DNA of 35,733 nucleotides, taken from Alphaproteobacteria bacterium. GTDB taxonomy: Bacteria; Pseudomonadota; Alphaproteobacteria; UBA828. Below, piece after piece: positions 1-8,344 of this stretch; the first letter of the stretch is position 1, and each line of letters starts with the position of its first letter. The translations under genes were made by a program, and so were the position numbers. The notes under the pieces were generated by a model. It was not told where the DNA came from and did not search any database. It was given only the letters and a program-made list of their open reading frames with translations. The stretch lies in assembly GCA_016869195.1 (NCBI GenBank), contig VGET01000008.1, positions 1 through 35,733 on the forward strand, in the 5' to 3' direction.

Positions 1-1283
1 GGCATCGCGGCGATCAGCCCGTCGCGCCCGGCCTGTTTCAAGAGCTCCGCCGCCTCGATCGACTCGGCACTCTCAGGCAGCCAGCTGCCCCGCGGAAAAT
101 TCAGGCTGAGCGTCGCGCTGTGAACGGCAAGCGCGATCAGTGGCGCGGCCGAGAGTACGAGCACTGTTTTTGGTCTGCGCACCACGAACTCGGCCCAGCG
201 CCGCCACCAGCGGCCCTCGCCTTGGCGTCGTTTCAAGAATGGCAGACGAAAGCGATCGACCCAGGGCCCCACGATCGCGAGCAATGCGGGAACGAGAGTC
301 GTTGCCACGAGCACGGCGACCACCGAGGCGAGCAGACCGCCAAGCGCCACCGAGCGCATTTCGGTAATCGGCATGACCAGCATGGCGGCAAAGCCGACCG
401 CGACCGCGAGGCCCGAGGTCGCAACCGTCGCGCCTGAGCCCTGAATGGCAAGCTTCGCCGCCTCCACGCGGTCGGCGCCCGCCCGAATCGTGTCGCGATA
501 GCGGCTCACCATCAGCAGCGCATAGTCGATGCTAAGGCCAAGCCCGATCATGGTGACGACATTGATCAGCAGCACCGAGATCGGCATCACCGCGGTCAGC
601 AGCACGGCGATGCCAAGTGCGATCGGCAGCGTGATCACGCCCGAGAGCACGGGCAGGCCGGCGGCGATGAGCCCGCCAAAAACCAGGAGCAACAGCGCAA
701 AGGTGAGCGGCACGACGCGCATCTCGGCGGTGCGTGCCTCGTCTGTGCCGACGACGCGCAGGTCGATGTTGAGCGCGTCAGGCCCGGTCCAGAGCAGCCC
801 GGCCTCCTTGTGGCTGGAGCGCAAGCTCGGCAACAGGGCGGTGGTCCGCCCCCTGAGGGCCGGAATCAGGGTATCGACCGGAATCGTGTTGGGGTCGATG
901 CCGACCAGCACGATCCCGACCGCACCGGCCGCGAAAAACGGGTCGGGCGAGTCGAGATAGGAGGCGACGGCGACAACGTCCGGTTCCTCTCGCACGGCGC
1001 CAACAATGGTTTCGAGCGCCGCGCGCCCCTCGGCAGATTCAGGTGCCGGCAGGCCGGAGGTGATGAGAACGGCGGTGTCGGCGAAGGGCGATTGGAACTT
1101 GTGCTCGAGCAGGTCGGCGACGCGCGCCGATTCGCTGCCTTCGATGCGGGCGGCCGACTGGAGCTTTGATTCGATCTGGGCCGAGAACGGAATCAGGCAG
1201 GCGAGAATGACGACCCAGAGCCCGATCACCACCCAGCGATGGTCGATGACCGTGCGCGCAAAGCGCCCGCCGGGCCCGGCCAT
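1..1283 (-). CDS. MMPL/RND family transporter, partial (3' end outside window)
   Basis: Not in the ORF track because it has no stop in the window. Reverse strand from ATG at 1283 reads MAGPGGRFARTVIDHRWVVIGLWVVILACLIPFSAQIESKLQ... and stays open to base 1, with RND/MMPL-type segments (ITLPIALGIAVLLTAVMPISVLLINVVTMIGLGLSIDYALLMVSRYRD). Confidence 0.9.
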   Translation of the reverse strand, partial: MAGPGGRFARTVIDHRWVVIGLWVVILACLIPFSAQIESKLQSAARIEGSESARVADLLEHKFQSPFADTAVLITSGLPAPESAEGRAALETIVGAVREEPDVVAVASYLDSPDPFFAAGAVGIVLVGIDPNTIPVDTLIPALRGRTTALLPSLRSSHKEAGLLWTGPDALNIDLRVVGTDEARTAEMRVVPLTFALLLLVFGGLIAAGLPVLSGVITLPIALGIAVLLTAVMPISVLLINVVTMIGLGLSIDYALLMVSRYRDTIRAGADRVEAAKLAIQGSGATVATSGLAVAVGFAAMLVMPITEMRSVALGGLLASVVAVLVATTLVPALLAIVGPWVDRFRLPFLKRRQGEGRWWRRWAEFVVRRPKTVLVLSAAPLIALAVHSATLSLNFPRGSWLPESAESIEAAELLKQAGRDGLIAAM

Positions 1284-1298
1284 CAAACGGGCTTAGGC

Positions 1299-2795
1299 TC
1301 AGCTCGCGACAAGCGCGACCCGGGCCGGGCGTTCGACCAGCTGGCGGCCCTCGAGCCGGCGGATGAACTCCTGGATGATCCGGCGATAGAGCTCGTCCTT
1401 GAGGACGCGGTCTTCATAGCCGGTGTCGATGCTCGGATTGTCGTTGACCTCGATGACGTAGAGGCCGTTCGCGGTTTCCTTGATGTCGACGCCGTAGAAG
1501 CCGTCGCCGATCAGATTGGCCACGCGCACGGCGAGCTGAACCACGGCCTGCGGCGCCTCGTGCACCGCGAAGGTGGTGGCGCTGCCTTCCTCGAAGCGGC
1601 CGTCATCGCCGTGTTTCACGATCTGCCAGTGGCCGCGCGACATCATGTACTGGCAGACATAGAGTGGCTCGCCGCGCAGCACGCCGACACGCCAGTCGAA
1701 CGCGGTGTAAAGGTACTGCTGCGCGAGGATGACGTCCGACTCTTTCAGCAGGAGTCCCGCGCGCAATAACAATTGCTCGCGATTCTCGACCTTGACCACG
1801 CCACGCGAGAACGAGCCATCCGGAATCTTGAGCACCGCGGGGTAGCCGATCTCGCGCTCGACCGATTCGACCGTGCCCCGGTCGATGATGAGCGTGCGCG
1901 GGATCGGCACGCGGTTCGCCTTGCACAGCTCGGCCAGATACACCTTGTTGCAGCAGCGCAGGATCGAGGTCGGATCGTCGATCACCGGCATGCCTTCTGA
2001 CTCGGCCTTTCGGGCGAAGCGGAAGGTGTGGTGATCGATCGCCGTGGTGGCGCGAATGAAGAGCGCGTCATATTCCGCGAGTTCGGCATAATCCTTGCGC
2101 TCGATCAGCTCGACCTTGACGCCCATCTGCTCGCCGACCCGGATGAACTTCTGCAGCGTCCGGGGCGAGGACGGCGGCATGCTCTCGCTCGGATCGTGGA
2201 GCATGGCGAGGGTGTATTTCGGCACCACGGTCGTTTTCGGGATGCGCCAGGTGGCGCGCGTGTAGTCGTCGAGCGCCGCGCGGAAGCGATCCTGCTGCTC
2301 CAGGCTGAGCTCGCCGAAGGAAAGCGGGCGGATGCGCGCGATGTGCCAGCGCCCCTCGGCGGAAACCTCGACCCGGAGAATCGGGCAGCGAAACCGGTCG
2401 AACACCTTGCGGGCGAACTCACCGAAGCGATCGTCGTCCGGCCGCCCGAAATAGACATCGAGGGCGAAGCGCGAGAGCGTCGGCGCCTCGATCTTCTTCA
2501 TGCGCTGGCGCAGCGCCTCGTCGAGCTCGGGCAGCGCGTGGCGGTAGATCGAGCGGTCGCGCAGCTCAAGGAGCGTGCGCACCGAGGGGATCACCTTCAG
2601 CTTCCGCGCCTCGGCCAGGAGCGAACAATAATAGCCATAGCCCAAATAGCTATAATCCGCGCACAGGTTCACCACCTTGTCGCGGCGAGGCTGGAACTGC
2701 TCTGGCTTGGTGATGAAGTCGCGATCGCGAATCGCGGTCCAGTTTCGGTAGGAGATGGGCAGCTGAATCTTGCGGTCGATGACAACGACGTGCAT
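1299..2795 (-). CDS. RimK-like ATP-grasp ligase with RLAN-type N-terminal domain
   Basis: 498 aa; N-terminus MHVVVIDRKIQLPISYRNWTAIRDRDFI plus ATP-grasp segments (YPAVLKIPDGSFSRGVVKV, ...DWRVGVLRGEPLYVCQYMM, GLYVIEVNDNPSIDTGYED). Confidence 0.88.
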   Translation of the reverse strand: MHVVVIDRKIQLPISYRNWTAIRDRDFITKPEQFQPRRDKVVNLCADYSYLGYGYYCSLLAEARKLKVIPSVRTLLELRDRSIYRHALPELDEALRQRMKKIEAPTLSRFALDVYFGRPDDDRFGEFARKVFDRFRCPILRVEVSAEGRWHIARIRPLSFGELSLEQQDRFRAALDDYTRATWRIPKTTVVPKYTLAMLHDPSESMPPSSPRTLQKFIRVGEQMGVKVELIERKDYAELAEYDALFIRATTAIDHHTFRFARKAESEGMPVIDDPTSILRCCNKVYLAELCKANRVPIPRTLIIDRGTVESVEREIGYPAVLKIPDGSFSRGVVKVENREQLLLRAGLLLKESDVILAQQYLYTAFDWRVGVLRGEPLYVCQYMMSRGHWQIVKHGDDGRFEEGSATTFAVHEAPQAVVQLAVRVANLIGDGFYGVDIKETANGLYVIEVNDNPSIDTGYEDRVLKDELYRRIIQEFIRRLEGRQLVERPARVALVAS

Positions 2796-2806
2796 GGCAC
2801 CCCGTG

Positions 2807-3388
2807 TTATGGGCTGGCGAGGCGCGGCTTGCGTGCCTCGAGTGCGTCGCGGCCTGGCAGCCGTCGGCGCGACGTGAGCGGAGACTTGGCGGGCGAGCGG
2901 GCGCGGCCGGCGCGAGTCACCGGGGCGCCGCCCTTCCCTGGATTGACGGCGCCGAGGGCCTTCTCCATGCGGAGCGCGTCGGCATGGTCCTCGTAGTAGT
3001 CGGCGACCGTTTCGATTTCGTGAAAACCGGCCGCCCGATACATCCGGAGCGCCGCTTCGTTGTCTGGCCGCACCTCGAGCCGAAGGCGCGTCAGGTTACG
3101 GCCGAGTGCCTCGCGCTCACAGGCGTCGAGCAGCGCCCGACCGATGCCATTGCCGCGCTCTCGGGGTAAAACGGCGAAGGAATAGAGGCGCGCGATCGGC
3201 ACCCGCGCGCGAAACAGGAGAAGCGCATAGCCGCCGATCTGGCCGCCCTCCTCATGGACCAGACAGCTGACCTTGCCCTTGGTCAACAAATGGTGAAAGT
3301 TCCGACGCGTCAGCCGATCGGCCGCGAAGGAGTCATCCTCGATGCGGCGAAGGGCCGGGATGTCGCTAACGCATGCGGCGCGGATCAT
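2807..3388 (-). CDS. GNAT family N-acetyltransferase
   Basis: From internal Met MIRAACVSDIPALRRIEDDSFAADRLTRRNF; acetyl-CoA loop VLPRERGNGIGRALLDACE; LRLEVRPDNEAALRMYRAAGF. Basic Arg/Pro/Ser-rich C-terminal tail. ORF track start (3493) is probably too long. Confidence 0.88.
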   Translation of the reverse strand: MIRAACVSDIPALRRIEDDSFAADRLTRRNFHHLLTKGKVSCLVHEEGGQIGGYALLLFRARVPIARLYSFAVLPRERGNGIGRALLDACEREALGRNLTRLRLEVRPDNEAALRMYRAAGFHEIETVADYYEDHADALRMEKALGAVNPGKGGAPVTRAGRARSPAKSPLTSRRRLPGRDALEARKPRLASP

Positions 3389-3504
3389 CGAGGGGTTGGA
3401 CGCGAGCTCCTTCTGGCTCGTCCAGCGAGAGACTCGACTCGGGCCTCTCGGGCGACAATAGATAACGCGTTTGCGTTCGAGCGAAAGGGGCAATCGAAAA
3501 GAAA

Positions 3505-4722
3505 ATGTCAGGCATGCTTTCCGGCATCAGGGTGGTCGAGAGCTCGGCGTTCGTGGCGGCGCCGGTGTGCGGCATGACGCTGGCCCAGCTCGGCGCCGAC
3601 GTCATCCGCTTCGATCCCATCGGCGGCGGGGTCGATGCCAATCGCTGGCCGGTCACCGCCAAGGGCGAGAGCCTCTATTGGGCCGGGCTCAACAAGGGCA
3701 AGCGCTCACTTGCCGTAAACCTGGCGGACCCGCGTGGGCGCGAGCTCGTGGCCGCGCTGATCGCGGCGCCCGGGCCGAACGCCGGCTTCTACCTGACCAA
3801 TCTGCCGGTGCGCGACGGGCTCGACTACGAAACGCTCAAGGCCAAGCGCGCCGACGTGATCATGCTCTTGATCCAAGGCAACCCTGACGGCAGCACGGCG
3901 GTCGATTACACGGTCAATGCCGCGGTGGGATTTCCCTTCGTCACCGGCCCTGAATCCGCGATCGGCCCGGTCAACAACGTGCTGCCGGCCTGGGATCTCA
4001 CCTGCGGGCTGCACGCCGCGATCGGGCTCCTCACCGCCGATCGTCACCGCCGTCTCACAGGCGAGGGTCAGCAGATCACGCTCAGCCTGTTCAATGTCGG
4101 GGCGGCGCTCACCGCGGCGCTTGGCTACACCGCCGAGGCCGAGATCAACGGCACCGATCGCGAGCGCCTCGGCAACTCGATCTACGGCACCTTCGGGCGC
4201 GATTTCCCGACCAGCGATGGCCGGCGGATCATGGTGCCGATCGTGACCGCGCGCCAGATGATGGACCTGGCCAAGGCGACCGGGCAGGAAGGCCAGATGA
4301 AGGCCCTCGAAGCCTCACGCGGCCTCGATCTCAGAAAGGACGGCGATCGCTGGTCGGCGCGAGAGGCCCTGGCCGCGCTGTTCGAGCCCTGGTTCGCGGC
4401 CCGGCCTTATAACGAGATCGCCGGCGTGCTCGCTCGCGCCGGCATTCTGTTCGGGCCCTATCAGCGCTTCACCGAGCTGGTGCGCGACGATACGAGGTTC
4501 ACCACCGCCAATAAGATGATCGCGGAGATTGAGCAGCCGGGTGTCGGTCGCTACCGGGTGCCGGGCTCGCCGCTCGATTTCGGCGCGAGCCCGAGGCTGC
4601 CGCCGGCGCCGGCGCCCCGGCTCGGCCAGCATACCGATGAGATCCTCTCGAGCGTGCTCGGCCTCGATTCAGGCGCGATCGGCCGGCTGCACGATGCCGG
4701 CGTGGTGGCCGGGCCGAAGTGA
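3505..4722 (+). CDS. CaiB/BaiF family III CoA-transferase, possibly 2-methylfumaryl-CoA isomerase-like
   Basis: 405 aa; MLSGIRVVESSAFVAAPVCGMTLAQLGADVIRFDP and YWAGLNKGKRSLAVNLADPRGRELV are typical of family III CoA-transferases. Substrate assignment is weak. Confidence 0.85.
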   Translation: MSGMLSGIRVVESSAFVAAPVCGMTLAQLGADVIRFDPIGGGVDANRWPVTAKGESLYWAGLNKGKRSLAVNLADPRGRELVAALIAAPGPNAGFYLTNLPVRDGLDYETLKAKRADVIMLLIQGNPDGSTAVDYTVNAAVGFPFVTGPESAIGPVNNVLPAWDLTCGLHAAIGLLTADRHRRLTGEGQQITLSLFNVGAALTAALGYTAEAEINGTDRERLGNSIYGTFGRDFPTSDGRRIMVPIVTARQMMDLAKATGQEGQMKALEASRGLDLRKDGDRWSAREALAALFEPWFAARPYNEIAGVLARAGILFGPYQRFTELVRDDTRFTTANKMIAEIEQPGVGRYRVPGSPLDFGASPRLPPAPAPRLGQHTDEILSSVLGLDSGAIGRLHDAGVVAGPK

Positions 4723-4726
4723 GAAT

Positions 4727-5020
4727 CTAGGGCGTATAGCCCTCGACGATGATCACCTTCGAGCGCGCCGAGCGCTCGCGCATGGCCAGGAGCGGCGCAT
4801 AGGCCGGTCCGTCGTGCCAGGCCTTGGCGACGGCGACGCTTGGGAACTCGAGGATGATCAGGCGCTTCGGGTTCCAATCCCCCTCGACGCGGGTGACCGC
4901 GCCGCCGCGCACGACATAGCGCCCGCCATGGGCCGCGACCGTGGCCGGCACGCCCGCGCGATATTGCTCGAACAGCACCGGGTCGGTGACCTCGACCTCG
5001 GCAATCACATAGCCTGCCAT
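4727..5020 (-). CDS. DUF1330 family protein
   Basis: 97 aa; MAGYVIAEVEVTDPVLFEQYRAGVPATVAAHGGRYVVRGG...RLIILEFPSVAVAKAWHDGPAYAPL pattern. Confidence 0.85.
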   Translation of the reverse strand: MAGYVIAEVEVTDPVLFEQYRAGVPATVAAHGGRYVVRGGAVTRVEGDWNPKRLIILEFPSVAVAKAWHDGPAYAPLLAMRERSARSKVIIVEGYTP

Positions 5021-5047
5021 CTGCCTCTCCTTCTTGTTCGGGTGATC

Positions 5048-5557
5048 TCAGTACCAGCGTGCCGGATAGCGCCGCCCCGGCACGAAGGCGTGCAGGATGA
5101 GCGCGAGCACGAGCATCGCCGCCGCCCCGGCCATCACGGGCAGGCCGATGAACGACCATTCGTGCGGCTCGAGCGCGGTCAACACGGCGGTCGCGCCGGC
5201 CGGGGCGTGCAGCGATTGCAGCCCTATCATCAGCGTGATCGAGACGAACACCGCGGGCGCGGCGGCGAGCCAGCCCGGGCCGATCAGGCGAGCGAGGATG
5301 ATGCCGGCCACGACCGCGACGAGGTGACCAACCAGCACGCTGCGCGGCTGCGACATCAGGCTGTCAGGCACGGCGAAGAGGAGAAGGGCCGTCGCGCCGA
5401 GCGGGGCAATCAGCAGCGGCGCGTCCGACAGGCTGCCGATCGCGCCGACCACCAGCACCGCAAGCGCCGCGCCGAAGGCGCCATAGAGCGAGAGGCCGAG
5501 TTTGGCCCTCGGCTCGGGCACGGCGACGGAATGAAAGCGGTAGAGCCAGTCCTTCAC
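5048..5557 (-). CDS. HPP family membrane protein
   Basis: Hydrophobic ORF with LIAPLGATALLLFAVPDSLMSQPRSVLVGHLVAVVAG and LHAPAGATAVLTAL. GTG start at 5557 proposed because the longer ATG start (5632) overlaps the upstream gene's end. Confidence 0.8.
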   Translation of the reverse strand: MKDWLYRFHSVAVPEPRAKLGLSLYGAFGAALAVLVVGAIGSLSDAPLLIAPLGATALLLFAVPDSLMSQPRSVLVGHLVAVVAGIILARLIGPGWLAAAPAVFVSITLMIGLQSLHAPAGATAVLTALEPHEWSFIGLPVMAGAAAMLVLALILHAFVPGRRYPARWY

Positions 5558-5573
5558 ACAGCGTATCCGGGGC

Positions 5574-6473
5574 TCAGTCGCGTGGCATCCATCCGGCCGC
5601 CCGCACCTCGGCCAAACGCCGGGCCTCGTCACTCAGCTCCGCCTCGAACTCCTTCATATAGAAGCGCGCCAGGGTCGGCTCCTGGGGCTCCGCCAGGAGC
5701 AACCAGAACCAGGCTTCTGTCAGGTCTCGCGTCGTGCCCTCGCCACGCGCGTACATGCGCGCGAGCAGCATCTGGCTCTTGGCATAGCCCTGGTCGGCCG
5801 AGCGCTTGAACAGCTCGAGCGCGCGCGCGAAATCGCGCGGCACCTCTTCGCCCATATAATAGAGTGAGCCGAGGGCGAACTGTGCGCTGGCCTCATCGCC
5901 GGCGGCCGATTGGCGAAACAGCTCTTGCGCTTTCTCCGCGTCCTTCGGAACGCCGGCGCCGAAATAATACATATAGCCGAGATTCTTCAGCGCCCTCAGA
6001 TTGCCCTTGTCGGCGGCTTGCTGAAACAAAGCCGCCGCGCGCTCATAGTCCCGCGGCACACCTTTGCCCTCGAGATAGAAGGTGCCGAGATTGCGCAGCG
6101 CCCGCGGGTCGCCCTGGTCGGCCGCTGCCTGATACCAGGCGAGCGCAAAGCTCAGATCCTTGGGCACGCCCTTGCCGATTTCATAATAGGTCGCGAGGGC
6201 GTGCTGGGCGTCGCGGTGGCCCTGTTGCGCCGCGCGGCGGAACCACTCGGCGGCCTTGGGCGGGTCGATCGGCAGGCCCTCACCCCGATCGTACATCTCG
6301 CCCAGCTTGAACTGGGCGTCCGCATCGCCGGCCTCTGCCAGCGGCACGACCACCTTGAGCACCTCCGCAAAGGGATCCTGCGCGGCCGGCACAGCGTCAT
6401 CGGCAAATGACGGTGCGCCGACAACTGCGCCGAGCAGCACGAGCGCGACGAATCGGATTGCGCGACGCAACAT
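5574..6473 (-). CDS. Sel1-like repeat protein, secreted
   Basis: 299 aa; N-terminal signal-like segment, then repeated units such as DADAQFKLGEMYDRGEGLPIDPPKAAEWFRRAAQQG. Confidence 0.88.
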   Translation of the reverse strand: MLRRAIRFVALVLLGAVVGAPSFADDAVPAAQDPFAEVLKVVVPLAEAGDADAQFKLGEMYDRGEGLPIDPPKAAEWFRRAAQQGHRDAQHALATYYEIGKGVPKDLSFALAWYQAAADQGDPRALRNLGTFYLEGKGVPRDYERAAALFQQAADKGNLRALKNLGYMYYFGAGVPKDAEKAQELFRQSAAGDEASAQFALGSLYYMGEEVPRDFARALELFKRSADQGYAKSQMLLARMYARGEGTTRDLTEAWFWLLLAEPQEPTLARFYMKEFEAELSDEARRLAEVRAAGWMPRD

Positions 6474-6479
6474 GGCGTC

Positions 6480-7169
6480 TCAGCTGAGGCCCAGCAGCGC
6501 CGGCAGTTCGGCGAGCGAGCGGAGCTCGGCATCGGGCGCACCCGGCAGGCGCTCAGGTTTCTGGCCGAAGCGGTTGATCCAGGCGACCCGAAAGCCGAAA
6601 TGTGCCGCCCCTGCGGCGTCCCAGGCGTTCGAGGAATGGAAGCTGATGCGCCGCGCCGGCACACCGAGGCGATCGACCGCCAGCTGATAGACCGAGCGGT
6701 GCGGCTTGTAGATGCCGAGCGAATCGACCGAGAGCACCTCGTCGATCAGGCTCTCAAGGCCGGCATTGCGCACGGCCGCCGCCAGCATCGCGGGCTCACC
6801 GTTTGAGAGGATCGCGGTGCGCTGTCCGGCCGCCTTCAGCGCCTTCAGCATGGCGGGTACCTCGGGGTACGCGCCGAGCGCGAGATAGGCGCTCATCAGG
6901 CGATCGCCCAGGCCCGGCTTGTCGAGGCCGAGGGCGGCGAGCGCATAGTCGAGCCCGTCGCGCGTCACCACCCAGAAATCGGTATAGGCGCCCATCAGGC
7001 TGCGCAGCCACGTGTATTCGAGCTGCTTGGTGCGCCACAGCTGGGTCAGTTGATCGGCCTTGTCGCCGAGCTCGGTGCGATGCTTGGCCGCCGCGGTGCC
7101 GAAATCGAACAGCGTGCCATAGGCGTCGAAAACGCAGGCGCCGATATCGGCAAATCTCGGGTGGCTCAC
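6480..7169 (-). CDS. Haloacid dehalogenase type II (HAD superfamily)
   Basis: 229 aa; FDAYGTLFDF motif, ILSNGEPAML, KPHRSVYQLAVDRLG, SSNAWDAAGAAHFGFRVAWINR. Confidence 0.9.
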   Translation of the reverse strand: MSHPRFADIGACVFDAYGTLFDFGTAAAKHRTELGDKADQLTQLWRTKQLEYTWLRSLMGAYTDFWVVTRDGLDYALAALGLDKPGLGDRLMSAYLALGAYPEVPAMLKALKAAGQRTAILSNGEPAMLAAAVRNAGLESLIDEVLSVDSLGIYKPHRSVYQLAVDRLGVPARRISFHSSNAWDAAGAAHFGFRVAWINRFGQKPERLPGAPDAELRSLAELPALLGLS

Positions 7170-7238
7170 GCGCTGGACCTCCGGTTGGCTGACCGATGCT
7201 AAAGCATCGGTGCGGGGGAGCGAAACAGCCGAGGTGCT

Positions 7239-8285
7239 TCAGCGCCGCAACATGAACCAGCGCCGGCCCTCGACCACCTGCCAGGCGACCAGGCCCGGCA
7301 GGCCGAGCGCCAGCTCGCGCACGCGCTTGATCAGCGAAAGCGCGAGCGCGGTCTCGGGCGACAAACCGATCGCGGTGCCGAGCAGCACATAGCCGCCCTC
7401 CTGCACGCCAAGCGAGCCCGGCACCAGAAAGGCGGCCGAGCGCACGGCCTGGCCCAGCGCCTCGATCATCAAGGCATCCAAAAGGCTCACGTCGTGGCCC
7501 ATGAAATGCAGCGCGAGCAGCACCTCGCCGGTGCCGATGAGCCAGGACACAAGCTGGAAGCCGATGCTGCGGAGAATGGCGCGTCGATGGCGATAGACCT
7601 TGGCCACCATCGCATCGAGCTCGCCGGCGCCGCCAACCAGCGCCAGCCATTCGCGGCCCCTGGTCAGCGCCTTGACGAAGCGAGCAATCAGGCTGAACAG
7701 GCCGATGCGCTGCGCCAAATAGAAGACGGCGACGCTCGCGAGGATGATTCCCGCGCCGATCGCGGCGTGAACGGTCGCATCGCCGTTCCGGCCGTATTGC
7801 AGAATGAGGATGACCACGCCGATCACGGCGAAAATCGCTTGGGTGAGGATTCCAAGCGTCAGGTTCACGACCACCGACGCGCCCGCCTGCAGCGCCGGCA
7901 CGCGGGCGATCACCAGGAGTCGCGTCTTGATGAACTCGCCGCCAATCTGGGCGACGGGCAACAATTGATTGATCGCCTCGGTGATCCACTGGATGCCGAA
8001 GAGCCTCGCATGGCTCGGCCGCTGCTCGCGCGGAATGACGGCGCCGAGGCCGGCGGCGTCGAGCCCAACCGGAATAAGATGAAACAGCGTGACCGCGGCG
8101 ATGCCCCAGCCGGCGCGGCCGATCGCATTGGCGATCTCGCCAACATCCTGAAACACAAAGAGCCCGGCCATGAGGCCGAAGCCGAGCAGCAGGAAAAGCA
8201 GGGTCCAGAGCCGGCTGAGCGTCACGCGCCGACGGCCCCTCCCGGGCAAGGCTGCCGGTGATTCAGTGCGGTCGGCGTCGTCCAT
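7239..8285 (-). CDS. hpnL: HpnL-like lysylphosphatidylglycerol synthase-type membrane protein
   Basis: 348 aa multi-TM; FLVPGSLGVQEGGYVLLGTAIGLSPETALALSLIKRVRELALGLPGLVAWQ resembles HpnL; adjacent to an HpnI-like gene. Confidence 0.75.
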   Translation of the reverse strand: MDDADRTESPAALPGRGRRRVTLSRLWTLLFLLLGFGLMAGLFVFQDVGEIANAIGRAGWGIAAVTLFHLIPVGLDAAGLGAVIPREQRPSHARLFGIQWITEAINQLLPVAQIGGEFIKTRLLVIARVPALQAGASVVVNLTLGILTQAIFAVIGVVILILQYGRNGDATVHAAIGAGIILASVAVFYLAQRIGLFSLIARFVKALTRGREWLALVGGAGELDAMVAKVYRHRRAILRSIGFQLVSWLIGTGEVLLALHFMGHDVSLLDALMIEALGQAVRSAAFLVPGSLGVQEGGYVLLGTAIGLSPETALALSLIKRVRELALGLPGLVAWQVVEGRRWFMLRR

Positions 8286-8344
8286 GGTGGTCGGGGCGGG
8301 AGGCTCTCAGGGTCGGTGCCGGGGCCCGGTGAACGCCGAGCCGG

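Noticed and set aside
2028-2996. Plus-strand 322-aa ORF
   Set aside because: Antisense shadow of the RimK-like and GNAT genes.
4529-5809. Plus-strand 426-aa ORF
   Set aside because: Spans the end of the CoA-transferase, DUF1330 and HPP genes in the wrong frame or strand; composition is shadow-like.
6796-7989. Minus-strand 397-aa ORF
   Set aside because: Out-of-frame with the HpnL-like and HAD genes, which carry recognisable motifs.
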